Assembly (NCBI GenBank): GCA_903911135.1
Contig: CAIWCG010000187.1
Span: 1-37,867 of the forward strand
Source: an uncultured Bacteroidota bacterium
GTDB lineage: Bacteria; Bacteroidota; Bacteroidia; AKYH767-A; JABDAW01
Length of the DNA: 37,867 nucleotides
Direction: 5' to 3'
Below are positions 1-8,926 of this stretch, piece by piece. The position numbers and the translations under genes were made by a program. The notes beneath the pieces were generated by a model. That model was given only the letters and a program-made list of their open reading frames with translations. It was not told where the DNA came from and made no database searches. Position 1 is the stretch's first letter, and each line of letters starts with the position of its first letter.

Positions 1-179
1 CCTGGGTTCACACTGTTATTGCTAATGCAAAAAGACAACTGTTGGGAATTCATCATTCAGTATCCGATAAATACATACAAAACTATCTCGATGAATTCTG
101 TTATAAGCTTAATAGGAGGAATTTTGGTGAAAAAGTATTTGATAGATTAATGGTGGCGGCTGTAAATTTCAATTTTTAA
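1..179 (+). CDS. IS1595/ISXO2-like transposase, C-terminal fragment (cut by window edge)
   Basis: An open frame runs in from the left edge (codons in phase with position 3) and stops at TAA 177-179. The translated tail contains HHSVSDKYIQNYLDEFCYKLNRR followed by a hydrophobic VAAVNF end when read across two short pieces (HHSVSDKYIQ, NYLDEFCYKLNRR). This is the typical ending of ISXO2-like (IS1595 family) DDE transposases, in which a YLxEFxxRxNRR segment closes the protein. Only about 58 residues are visible, so the catalytic triad and left terminus are outside the window and intactness cannot be judged. The stretch just downstream (181-200) may contain the right terminal inverted repeat, but without the left end this cannot be confirmed. 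A mobile element at the edge fits the accessory nature of the next 20 kb. Confidence 0.65.
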   Translation, partial: WVHTVIANAKRQLLGIHHSVSDKYIQNYLDEFCYKLNRRNFGEKVFDRLMVAAVNFNF

Positions 180-415
180 ATGGTACACATAACCCGATAT
201 TCATTTAAATTAATTATAATCTATACCACAATTTAATGACTTAGACCCAAAGCTATATTTTTATAGTTTTCAGATTTGAGGGTGGGGGAGATATAAAAAT
301 ATGGCGGTTGGTTAGAAATGAAATTCCTGATGAAGGCATCATAAGAGTAACAACGAGAATATTCGATGCATAACGAGCAAAGCAAGTAATATTCCGTTTG
401 TTTGTATGAATAGTG

Positions 416-423
416 TATCTTTG
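416..423 (+). promoter_or_regulatory. Bacteroidota -7 promoter element (TATCTTTG) for the tandem AAA genes
   Basis: TATCTTTG matches the Bacteroidota consensus TAnnTTTG exactly and lies about 50 nt before the ATG at 476. TTTG motifs at 397-404 could serve as the -33 element, although the spacing (about 15 nt) is shorter than the usual 17-23. The rest of 180-475 shows no supportable gene. Confidence 0.55.
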
Positions 424-475
424 CATCCACCGGGTTCGAATGTATCGGATCGTAGGTAAAAATTAAAACAATAAA

Positions 476-2620
476 ATGGCAAAGAAAAAAGAAAACAAGG
501 AAGCTTCTACCGAAGCGGAAATGGTTGTTGTTCCTGCAAAGCAGACTGATGTAGAAAAAGATGAATTGAAAGGACCTGTGAAGCAATGCAGGGAGACATT
601 TCATAAGGCGATGAGAAGAAATGGAGTTACTGTAGCCGGGGTGATGACACATGGTGGCGACGATGATCATACCAACAAACTTGTAAGCTATGATGAAAAG
701 GGTATGCGAATGGAGTTTGTAGGATTTCAGCCTGATGGCGCATATAATATATCGCCGTATAATGAATCAGGACAAAATTTGAAGCGCATTATGTATAATA
801 AGGATGGATCTGAATATTTAATTAGCTGGAATATTTACGATAAACATGGATTCATTTGTGAAAATGGATGGAATAATGCTGATGGTACGCTAGGGTATAG
901 AACAACTTCAATCTATGACGAACAGGGCAGGCCTAAAGAGAGTAAACAATTCGGTGCTTCAGGCAAAATGAATGGGTATACCATATATACCTATTATGAT
1001 AATGGGACTCATCTTTATGATTCTACCCATTTTAATGAAGAAGGAATTAAGCAATACAGACACACTTGGCTTTATGATGAAAAATCCAATATGCTTGAAG
1101 AACATGAATACGATACTCACGATAATTTGACAGAAACCAAGGTCTATAATTATAAAATGAACCATTTAGGAAAAATGGTCTCTACCGATCCGAGTGCTGA
1201 ACTATATCAACAATACCATTGGCGGAATGTTTTTGAAGATGATTCGCACGGAAACTGGATCAGGAAGATTGTTTATTACAAGAAAGCGGCGATGAACATC
1301 GTAGTTAGGGACATTACTTATTATGATGATGACTCCAAGGATATTTTCTTGGATTATAAAGATACGCTTGCAATGATCATAAAACCACCGAAAGAAGATG
1401 CTGCTGTTCCTGCAACAATTGCAACAAATCCTATGGCTGAAATGAATGAAGAACAATTGAAATGGATGACCGAAGGCAGTGCCTCGGAGATGTTTCCACT
1501 ATTGCGTTATTATGTTTTGAAGAATAAGGAGTTTCCATCAACATACAGCTATGCCGGCATGGATTGCGAATCCTTCTTTCTGAAGAGAGAACTTATGGAG
1601 AAATTGGAGGGAAGAATAATTAATACTTTTGTGATGGACAGAGAAAATTCAATGCACCCATCAATGATTCGCTATACATTAAGTTTTCTAGAAGGAAAAT
1701 ATTTATTGAATGCCTTCCAGATTCAAGAACGAAATGAAGATGATTTTTATGTTCCTGATGCAATGTATGGTCTGGATGAAAGAAGATACAGTGAACTTCA
1801 TACCAGCCAGCTCAGCATGTTTCATCCAAGCAATGAATCGGGCAAAAGAGACTATGGTTTTGAAGATGAATTATTCAGCTTGATAGACATGTGCAAGCTT
1901 GTTGAAAGACCATCCAAACCTGAAATATATATGGTTCAAGTATCTGGCAATGGTGCATATTCATTGGTGGGACATGCCGTAGATGATACCTTTGAAATAA
2001 AAGATTTGAACTTGAATTATGGACAAGGTTTTGAAGATTTTCATGATGAACTGATGGATCGGTTTGAGAATGAAAACAAAGGATTGATATTGTTTCATGG
2101 AGAACCTGGCACAGGGAAAACCTATTATATTCGTCACCTCCTTCGTTCCATGGCGAATAAAAACAAGATAGTTATCTATATGCCACCGAACATGGTGGAT
2201 TATATGGTGGAGCCTCAATTCATGTCATTTATTTCCAATGAGGTTCAGCAATTTTCTCAAGAAAACAATTTTTGTGTATTGTTGATAGAGGATGCAGAAC
2301 CAATTCTGGCTTCACGTTCTTCTGATACAAGAATTCAAGGGGTTTCTAACCTTCTGAACATGACTGATGGACTGCTTAATGACATGCTGAATATACAAAT
2401 CATCTGCACTTTCAATGTAAAGGTCAGCAAATTGGATAAAGCCTTGTTAAGACCAGGAAGATTACTTGCCCGAAAAGAATTCAAAGCACTTCCTGAATTC
2501 GAATCGAATCTATTAGCATCACGGTTAGGTATTAAGCATCATTTCACATCAGCATCTACCCTTGCAGAAATCTATGCAAAAGCAAAGAGCAAGAATACGC
2601 TGATACATGATGTAGATTGA
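476..2620 (+). CDS. BCS1-like AAA+ ATPase with N-terminal YD-like repeats (paralog 1)
   Basis: This 714-aa protein has three parts. Residues about 70-275 hold repeated beta-hairpin units such as YDEKG, YDKHG and YDEQG ending in DSHGNWI, resembling RHS/YD or YwqK-type repeats. Residues about 325-480 form a domain without a match I recognise (contains RYYVLKN). The C-terminal third is an AAA+ ATPase with Walker A GEPGTGKT (about 542-549), Walker B LLIEDAE (about 603-609, Glu-Asp order rather than Asp-Glu, as in the BCS1 family) and an arginine-finger-like LLRPGRL segment. There is no signal peptide or membrane segment, so it is probably cytosolic. It starts MAKKKEN, as does the next gene 24 nt downstream, so the two are a tandem duplication and one operon. 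Substrate and role are unknown. A remodelling or conflict-system ATPase is an inference from context. Confidence 0.85.
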   Translation: MAKKKENKEASTEAEMVVVPAKQTDVEKDELKGPVKQCRETFHKAMRRNGVTVAGVMTHGGDDDHTNKLVSYDEKGMRMEFVGFQPDGAYNISPYNESGQNLKRIMYNKDGSEYLISWNIYDKHGFICENGWNNADGTLGYRTTSIYDEQGRPKESKQFGASGKMNGYTIYTYYDNGTHLYDSTHFNEEGIKQYRHTWLYDEKSNMLEEHEYDTHDNLTETKVYNYKMNHLGKMVSTDPSAELYQQYHWRNVFEDDSHGNWIRKIVYYKKAAMNIVVRDITYYDDDSKDIFLDYKDTLAMIIKPPKEDAAVPATIATNPMAEMNEEQLKWMTEGSASEMFPLLRYYVLKNKEFPSTYSYAGMDCESFFLKRELMEKLEGRIINTFVMDRENSMHPSMIRYTLSFLEGKYLLNAFQIQERNEDDFYVPDAMYGLDERRYSELHTSQLSMFHPSNESGKRDYGFEDELFSLIDMCKLVERPSKPEIYMVQVSGNGAYSLVGHAVDDTFEIKDLNLNYGQGFEDFHDELMDRFENENKGLILFHGEPGTGKTYYIRHLLRSMANKNKIVIYMPPNMVDYMVEPQFMSFISNEVQQFSQENNFCVLLIEDAEPILASRSSDTRIQGVSNLLNMTDGLLNDMLNIQIICTFNVKVSKLDKALLRPGRLLARKEFKALPEFESNLLASRLGIKHHFTSASTLAEIYAKAKSKNTLIHDVD

Positions 2621-2644
2621 TTATTTATAAATTAAAAACAATAT

Positions 2645-4822
2645 ATGGCAAAGAAAAAGGAAAACATTGAACCTTCTAATGAAATAGAAACACCCATCGT
2701 TGCAGTAAAACAAACCGATGTTGAATTGCATGACATGAAAGGCGCGGTAAATTCGGTTAAAGAGACCTATCATAAGGCTTTTTATAAAGGGGATAAGATC
2801 ATTCGGGGTAAACAGGATGAATTAATGGGGGTTGAAACTAATAACATTACCTTTTATAACGAGGCAGGAAAAATGACTGAAAGGCATCATTTTACAAAAG
2901 ACGGTGGATTATTGAAGGTGCATTATGGTAATAATGGGCAATATGCTTCTATGGTTAGTCATAAAGCAGATGGAAGTATTGCACACAGCAGCACTTATAA
3001 ATTCAATGAAAAGGACCAATGCATTGAAAATTGCACATTTCAAGGAGATGGAACAATAAGCAGCAGATACGAATACCTCTATGATGAAAAGGGTAACACT
3101 CTTGGGCATAATACTTATTACGGAAAGGAAGAATTATTAACCTCCAAGAATAGAATTATATATGATGACAAGGGGTTTAAGATAGAGGGCATTGATGAAG
3201 ATGGGAAAGGAAATATCATGCGAAGAACTACTTTTAAGAATAATCATAAGGGCAACTGTGTCGAATTAGCAACCTATACTGCTGATGGGAGTTTAGATCA
3301 AAGAATAATGTGCTATGATGATTATGATGCCAATGGCGATAGAAAGGTAAAGGAGAAAGTTGCTAAACGCAGTGAGGATTTTGAAGAGAATGCTTGGGAA
3401 AGAGATGCATTTGGTAATTGGATTGAGAAATGGAAATACTATAAAAGTGAAATTACAAATGTATGGGTTCGTGAATTGGTTTATTATGGCGAACAACCAC
3501 CATTTAAAGAATATTTGAGCATTGTTGAGGATGCTGAAACGTCTTCAACTTCAATGAATATCGACAATGATAGTGACGGAAAAGTTCCTTCAAAAATGCT
3601 CTCCATTCAGGACCTTGATCCACAGCTGGCAAGATGGTTACAAGAGGCAAGCCCCACCCCTGACATATTCTCTGCACCTCGATATTATGTTCTTAAAAAT
3701 AATCAATCGCCATCCATAATAACCTATTCTGGAGATCGAATTGAAGCTATTGCCTTTATGAGAGAATTAAAAGAAAAGATGGGTGCGAATGAGCTTCATA
3801 CATGCACTGAAAAATATGATTTTGAAGAGGAGAGATTGGTTAAGTATACATTGAGCTTTCCTAATGAAGGTTATGTCTTGCAGGCTCCGCAGATTTCAAC
3901 TGAAGATGACAATGAATATGATGTGCCGAATTATATTCGTCAAATAATAAGATATGAATACTCTGGTGTTCGAACGAGCAATATTGTTTTGTTTCGTCCA
4001 AGTGATGGTTCTGGAAAGAGAGATAAGGTTTTTGAAAGACAATTGGAAAGTATCATGCGGATGTGTTCTCTGGAACGCATACCTGACAAACCTAAAATTT
4101 ACATGGTTCAGTATAGTCAGAATTTCTACCTTAAATCTCATGCCGTGGAAGATAACTTCGAGATAAAAGACCTCGACCTGAATTATGGTTATGGTTTTGC
4201 AAAGTTTCATAACGAATTGATGGGACGATTTCTTAATGAAAGCAAGGGGTTAGTGTTATTTCATGGTGAGCCGGGTACAGGAAAAACCTATTATATCAGA
4301 CATTTGTTGCGTAGCATGGCGAACAATAAGAAGATAGTTATATACATGCCGCCCAATATGGTTGATCACTTAGTCGAGCCAGGATTCATGACCTTTATTT
4401 CAACTCAAGTAGAACATTATTCAAGACAAGGTTACTTTGTAGTTCTTCTTATTGAAGATGCAGAACCCTTGCTTGCAAAACGCCAAGAAGGAATTCGGAT
4501 TCAAGGTGTAACAAACCTTCTAAATATGACCGATGGATTACTGAATGATATGTTGAATCTTCAGATAATCTGCACTTTCAATGTTGATTTAAAAAAATTG
4601 GATAGTGCTCTTCTTCGTCCAGGAAGATTGATTGCAAGAAAAGAGTTTAAGGCCTTAAGCGAATTGGATGCCAACCTCCTTGCTCAACGATTAGGAATCA
4701 CGCATCATTTCAAAAAGGAGGCTACTTTAGGAGAAATATACTCTTTCGGAAGGAATATGAACACACTTATTCATGATGTGGAGGCAGAAAGAAATGCCTC
4801 AACCAATATTGATGATTTGTAA
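2645..4822 (+). CDS. BCS1-like AAA+ ATPase with N-terminal YD-like repeats (paralog 2)
   Basis: This 725-aa protein is collinear with its upstream neighbour. It has the same MAKKKEN start, YD-like repeats (YDEKG, YDDKG, ending in DAFGNWI at about 255-265), a middle domain with RYYVLKN, and an AAA+ module with Walker A GEPGTGKT (about 541-548), Walker B LLIEDAE and LLRPGRL. The ATPase part is nearly identical between the two while the repeat region has diverged strongly. That pattern suits a conserved motor with variable sensor or partner-binding N-termini (inference). The gap to the first gene is only 24 nt and holds no promoter or terminator, so co-transcription is likely. A third, compact relative lies at 15479-16600 beside the retron RT. 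Function is not established. Confidence 0.85.
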   Translation: MAKKKENIEPSNEIETPIVAVKQTDVELHDMKGAVNSVKETYHKAFYKGDKIIRGKQDELMGVETNNITFYNEAGKMTERHHFTKDGGLLKVHYGNNGQYASMVSHKADGSIAHSSTYKFNEKDQCIENCTFQGDGTISSRYEYLYDEKGNTLGHNTYYGKEELLTSKNRIIYDDKGFKIEGIDEDGKGNIMRRTTFKNNHKGNCVELATYTADGSLDQRIMCYDDYDANGDRKVKEKVAKRSEDFEENAWERDAFGNWIEKWKYYKSEITNVWVRELVYYGEQPPFKEYLSIVEDAETSSTSMNIDNDSDGKVPSKMLSIQDLDPQLARWLQEASPTPDIFSAPRYYVLKNNQSPSIITYSGDRIEAIAFMRELKEKMGANELHTCTEKYDFEEERLVKYTLSFPNEGYVLQAPQISTEDDNEYDVPNYIRQIIRYEYSGVRTSNIVLFRPSDGSGKRDKVFERQLESIMRMCSLERIPDKPKIYMVQYSQNFYLKSHAVEDNFEIKDLDLNYGYGFAKFHNELMGRFLNESKGLVLFHGEPGTGKTYYIRHLLRSMANNKKIVIYMPPNMVDHLVEPGFMTFISTQVEHYSRQGYFVVLLIEDAEPLLAKRQEGIRIQGVTNLLNMTDGLLNDMLNLQIICTFNVDLKKLDSALLRPGRLIARKEFKALSELDANLLAQRLGITHHFKKEATLGEIYSFGRNMNTLIHDVEAERNASTNIDDL

Positions 4823-5099
4823 AATCGATTAATTAAATATTAAGGAAAGGCTACATAAGGCAGTTTATTTAATTTATTAATGGAATCAGCACCTCCATGA
4901 GTTAATTTGGGATTTAGTTTGATTAATTGCTACTACTTCGGTTTCATCCATTGGCAGTTATTTGATTATGAGCCAACGTTATGGTTTTAATAATCAGCGG
5001 ATTGGGTGCTTGAGGAGGAGGAATGTGTGAGGAAAACAAGAACTTCAATTACAGTCCTTAGTGTTTAAATTAATCAAAAAAAACATTAATAGCGAATCA
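4823..5099. other. Intergenic stretch with no supported gene
   Basis: This AT-rich sequence follows the second AAA gene. I see no credible open frame, no clear terminator hairpin and no match to a -7 element. It separates the + strand AAA pair from the - strand pseudogene and operon. Confidence 0.5.
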
Positions 5100-5880
5100 T
5101 CGTCTGGTAGATTAAATGATAATCCTTTGAATCGGTTTCATCTTGTGTTCCTCTATATTTGTCTATGGGATAACAGACCTTACACTCATTTTTTGTATAT
5201 ATTTTTGGTCAAGTTCTCGGTTGTGAAACGGAGGACTGACCAGCCTTTACTTTCCAAATAATTGTTCCTGCTTTTATCATTTGGACGGCAGTTTTATCCA
5301 TCTGGAATTTATCGACAAAATATTCTATGTTTATATTTCGGGTTAGCGGAAAATGGCAAATTAAAAAGAAAGTAATTATTTCCGCACCTTTATATAACAA
5401 TTGTCTTTCTGTAGATATTTTCTCTTCAAGAAACCTTGCCTAAAGAATATCTTCTAAAACGCTATATTTATATTGACGATTGATTTCAAGAGCTCTTAGA
5501 AATTTTTCTTTTGTATTGAAATGAAAACAATAAATTGTTTCGTTTATATATAATAGACCTTTCTAAATTAAGTATAGGCAGTAATTCTATTTTACTCATT
5601 ATTTGATTTTGTATTGCGGACTACTTTTGGAAATAATGTTGCTCTTTTTAGTATTGAAATCCCATCAACGATGCCATAATACCTTATGGCATACCTTTCT
5701 TCATCAAATTCTATGGTTTGATAAAAAGCTTTAATTTCAAGTTTCTTTACCTTAACAATTTTAGGGGCCGATTTATCCTAAATACGATACAAATTTTGTG
5801 TCTTGACTATTTCTGAATCGATTTTAGAATACATAAGGGCGACAAGAAAGGTATTTGTGTTATCCAAGTAAGTGGTTATG
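5100..5880 (-). pseudogene. Decayed DUF559/Vsr-like endonuclease-domain protein
   Basis: Reading the minus strand from 5880 downwards gives one coherent protein broken by stops and frameshifts. The first piece (DNTNTFLVALMYSKIDSEIV to NLYRI) ends at a TAG at 5778-5780. The same frame continues with KLEIKAFYQTIEFDEERYAI and YYGIVDGISILKR to a TAA at 5592-5594. After further damage, pieces in two frames give STERQLLYKG, TRNINIEYFVDKFQMDKTAV and NNYLESKGWSVLRFTTEN, then DKYRGTQDETDSKDYHL near 5112-5163. The end pieces match the DUF559 (very-short-patch-repair endonuclease-like) pattern ERQ..., IE-D-H-, D--R---L---GW-VLRF. At least four disruptions make it non-functional. It sits just after the helicase/methyltransferase/AlkB operon on the same strand and may once have been part of it. 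Confidence 0.7.
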
Positions 5881-5941
5881 GTAATAAATAATTATTAAGA
5901 ATTCAATAAATTGAACTGAAGATTCTTTCCTTCGGATTATA

Positions 5942-6817
5942 TTAGTAACTTGACTTTGAATAACAATATTGACATCCTGTATAACACTTTTTAGGTGGCC
6001 ACCCACCTATATCAATGGATACTGTGCAACCACATAATTTCCTTTTAAAAGGTTTTTTATTTGAGGTTAATAATTTGTTGTCATGAATACTTTGCAAAAA
6101 ATCTCCATCAATACATTTTGATATAGGTAATCCTGGCACCGAGCATGCCGATATATTTATATTATATTTTTGCTCGAGTTCAATCATCCATTGTATAGTT
6201 TTTAATCTTTCGTTTTCATCTGGTGGTGCAATAGCCACACCTAATTCATCAAAATGCTTGTCTACTTTATTGTGGGTGTTTTTTTCTAAAAAACTAAAAC
6301 TAAAATTAACTATACCTAATTTACTGGCATTTTCAACTATTATTGGAAAATATTTAAGGTTTGAAATTATCCTGTTATTTGAATCAATTACTCTTAAGAT
6401 AGGGTCTATTCTGAAACGAATACGTTCAGGTTTCCCAACTAATTCTATTAATTTAGGTAATAATAAAAGCGAGTCTTTATATTTTGGAGCATTTGGTTCA
6501 AGCATTAAATCACTTCCATCCGTTTTGCTGCCAACCACAGCACCTCCTAAGCCTGTTACGGTTAATTGAATATATAATTGAATCCCTTTTGATTTAAGTT
6601 TTTTTAAAAATTCAAATAGTGGATTTTCTAATAACGCAATTGGATGTTTTGTCCAAAGAACTAATGTATGAATATTTATACCTTTATCTATTCGATTTTG
6701 CACTTCAAGTATTAAATCAGATGAATAATATTTTGGCATATCAGTCATTCTTGATGCGCTAAGAATTGTAAATTCTTTAACTTGTTCTAATTGTTCTAAA
6801 GGAAAAAGAGTGTTCAT
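5942..6817 (-). CDS. DUF1848 family protein (radical-SAM/iron-sulfur-like)
   Basis: The predicted protein has 291 aa from the ATG at 6815-6817. A longer reading frame extends 24 codons upstream into the AlkB gene, but this ATG overlaps the AlkB TGA as ATGA, the standard coupling arrangement, and the family match begins just after it. The N-terminal ILSASRMTDMPKYY and the LVLWTKHP segment are typical of DUF1848. The C-terminus carries the family's cysteine cluster, CGCTVSIDIGG followed by CYTGCQYCYS, with cysteines at about 262, 264, 278, 282 and 285. This suggests an iron-sulfur cluster, and the family is usually compared with SplB-like radical SAM enzymes. The reaction is unknown. Coupling to an AlkB-like enzyme suggests a role in nucleic-acid modification or repair (inference). 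Confidence 0.8.
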   Translation of the reverse strand: MNTLFPLEQLEQVKEFTILSASRMTDMPKYYSSDLILEVQNRIDKGINIHTLVLWTKHPIALLENPLFEFLKKLKSKGIQLYIQLTVTGLGGAVVGSKTDGSDLMLEPNAPKYKDSLLLLPKLIELVGKPERIRFRIDPILRVIDSNNRIISNLKYFPIIVENASKLGIVNFSFSFLEKNTHNKVDKHFDELGVAIAPPDENERLKTIQWMIELEQKYNINISACSVPGLPISKCIDGDFLQSIHDNKLLTSNKKPFKRKLCGCTVSIDIGGWPPKKCYTGCQYCYSKSSY

Positions 6818-7464
6818 TTTGACTTTAATATGACCATGCGAAATGTTAATGAAATTCGCTTCCCTCTTATAATGGTTTGACCTAACCACTTATCCTTTTC
6901 TCTAGAAGGAATCCCATGAGACCATTTATATCGTGCATCACCTCTAATCACAATCAAACTTCTCGGTTCAAGCAAAAGTTCGTGTTTGTCTTTTTTGTCA
7001 AATATATTTTTGAAATCCATAATACAAGTTGAACCTAAACTCAAAGAAATAATTGTGTCCTCAAAGCAAGGTTCGCAATCAATGTGGTCAGCAATTCCCT
7101 GTCCTGACAAATACTCATTAACGATAACTTGGTCTGGATTTTTTTTCATCAAACCTTGTTCAACAATTCTGCCAGCAACAACTTTTGCCCATTGAGGAAT
7201 TTCTCCAATGAACATGGAGTAATCCAAACTTCTTTTTTTGTAATCGTATTTATATCCGTAATGCTGCACTCGTCTTTTCAAATCCGTTAACCATTTTTCG
7301 TTATTGATTGCAGTAATTAAATCTTGTTCCTCTTGACTTGTAATAAAGTCAGGAATGTTTTTCAACCCACTAATTGCAATTTCCATTGTCTTAGGAGTTA
7401 AGCTGTGCAATAATGTATGTGAACCGTAATTGTCGGGTGCTGGATTAAACAAATCGTAACTCAT
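6814..7464 (-). CDS. AlkB-like 2-oxoglutarate/Fe(II)-dependent dioxygenase
   Basis: This is a 216-aa protein with the complete AlkB active-site signature. The iron ligands are H127 and D129 (in GIADHIDCEP) and H183 (in KWSHGIP). The 2-oxoglutarate-binding R-x-S-x-T-x-R is RISLTFR (203-209). VNEYLSGQGI is the usual strand before the HxD motif. The family oxidatively removes alkyl groups from N1/N3 positions of bases in DNA or RNA, and some members act on other substrates. The start ATG (7462-7464) lies 10 nt after the methyltransferase stop, and its own stop overlaps the DUF1848 start, so it is an internal operon gene. I do not assign the symbol alkB because the sequence is closer to general AlkB homologs than to the E. 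coli type. Whether it repairs damage or edits a modification made by its neighbour is open. Confidence 0.88.
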   Translation of the reverse strand: MSYDLFNPAPDNYGSHTLLHSLTPKTMEIAISGLKNIPDFITSQEEQDLITAINNEKWLTDLKRRVQHYGYKYDYKKRSLDYSMFIGEIPQWAKVVAGRIVEQGLMKKNPDQVIVNEYLSGQGIADHIDCEPCFEDTIISLSLGSTCIMDFKNIFDKKDKHELLLEPRSLIVIRGDARYKWSHGIPSREKDKWLGQTIIRGKRISLTFRMVILKSK

Positions 7465-7474
7465 GACATTTAAT

Positions 7475-8926
7475 TTAGAATTTCACTATTTCAAAGTAAA
7501 CGCTTTTTCTTGTAGCAGGTTTGTATGGATTTCTCTGTGTATGGTAATGAATGATTTCGATTTTAGAGAAATCAATATCCTCCTCACTCACATTTATTAA
7601 TATTTTGAACCTAAAATAATTTTCATTCAAGAAATCATATTCAGGGTTTTGAAAGAAAATGTATTTCGGTTTGAACGGATACATTTCTCGTAACTCATTT
7701 ATGAACGCTGCCAATCCTGTTAAATCCAAAGTTGAACTTGCAAACAAATAGCAAGCATTGATAACGATGCAAGTGCTGTTTGAAAGTGTTCGCTTGTCTA
7801 TTTGCGAAACATCGTGAAAAAACTCTTTGTAATTTGATTCACCAAATGCAAAGTTAGTCATTATCGCATCGGCTCTTTCTTGCATCTTCAATGAGCTATC
7901 AACACCATAATAATCAAATGCAACATTTGTTTCAGTCAAATTGCAGATGTGTTCAACCAATGCAAGACCGCTTGTAGCAGGTCCGCAACCAATGTCAATG
8001 AATTTTATTTTACCCCCTGAATTATAATAGTTCTCAACAATCTGACTTCGTTCAAAAATTGAAAGTGAAGTGAAGAAGTGCATTCGCATATTGAAGTAGC
8101 AATACAACTTTACAATATCTTCTGCCCGTAAATTTCCTCCATTATAATCCGCATCAAAGTCAGCTTGTCCTTGCCTGATGATGTATTTTATGATTGTGTC
8201 TTTGTCGTAACCTAAAAGAATGTTGGGATACCCGATAGAATTTCTTCTCAGATAGCTCAGGAAATTGTTTTCAAATATCTCATCTGAAAATTCGGATGGT
8301 TTGTATTCCTTTTGATTGTAGTCCTCAACTTCTAAAGTTGGAATCAAATGAGTTTCATGAATCTCAAATTCTTCAAGAAGTATAAATTCGGCATTCAAAG
8401 CAACATCACTAAATAATTCTTGAAGCTGTGTTCTGTATGGTTCTTTGAGTTTGCTGTAAGCGGAAGATTGATATTCATGCAAGTCATTGAGTAAATCAAA
8501 AGTATAATCGCCATCATCGTCATATCTGGCCTCAGATAATTTCTCAATGTATCTTCTGAACTGTGTAATGTGTTCTTGAAAATTCTGATACCGTTTGTGA
8601 TGTAACCATGCTCCAATTCTTTTTTTGAAAACAGAATCGTTCAAGATATTAAAACAAGTGTCTGCAAATTGTCTGTTGTTAATTCTCTTGAAATAAAAAG
8701 CAAGATGCGTTACAAAGGATTGAACTTGGATTGTAGATTTTATTGCGGATGATAAAGCCAATTGAGAAATTTTTAAAAGAATTTTCTCAATAGAATCTGT
8801 TACATCACGATTTGTTTCTGTCTGTAAAAAGAAAAGCCGGATTTCATTTTTGTGTTCCTCAATGAAATTGACAAGTGAATCGGCATTTAGCGGAATTATA
8901 TTTTCCTTTAATTCAGTATGTGTCAT
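7475..8926 (-). CDS. Class I SAM-dependent methyltransferase with long N-terminal domain
   Basis: The protein has 483 aa. Residues 1 to about 295 form a mostly helical domain that I do not recognise. Residues about 300-483 are a Rossmann-type methyltransferase with motif I FIDIGCGPATSG (309-320), a following acidic position in YYGVDSS, and a VINACYLFAS segment where motif IV would lie. There is no DPPY/NPPY or PC motif, so this is not an evident adenine-N6 or cytosine-C5 DNA methylase. Its substrate could be protein, RNA, DNA or a small molecule. The ATG (8924-8926) shares one base with the TAA of the upstream 606-aa gene, which implies translational coupling. Its partners are a helicase, the unknown protein, AlkB and DUF1848. 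Confidence 0.78.
   Translation of the reverse strand: MTHTELKENIIPLNADSLVNFIEEHKNEIRLFFLQTETNRDVTDSIEKILLKISQLALSSAIKSTIQVQSFVTHLAFYFKRINNRQFADTCFNILNDSVFKKRIGAWLHHKRYQNFQEHITQFRRYIEKLSEARYDDDGDYTFDLLNDLHEYQSSAYSKLKEPYRTQLQELFSDVALNAEFILLEEFEIHETHLIPTLEVEDYNQKEYKPSEFSDEIFENNFLSYLRRNSIGYPNILLGYDKDTIIKYIIRQGQADFDADYNGGNLRAEDIVKLYCYFNMRMHFFTSLSIFERSQIVENYYNSGGKIKFIDIGCGPATSGLALVEHICNLTETNVAFDYYGVDSSLKMQERADAIMTNFAFGESNYKEFFHDVSQIDKRTLSNSTCIVINACYLFASSTLDLTGLAAFINELREMYPFKPKYIFFQNPEYDFLNENYFRFKILINVSEEDIDFSKIEIIHYHTQRNPYKPATRKSVYFEIVKF

Noticed and set aside
233-670. 145-codon minus-strand open frame
   Set aside because: Overlaps the start of the first AAA gene in antisense, has no recognisable content and is AT-biased.
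476-4822. RHS polymorphic toxins
   Set aside because: The YD-like repeats recall RHS proteins, but there is no signal peptide, no RHS core motif, and the C-terminus is an AAA+ ATPase rather than a toxin domain.
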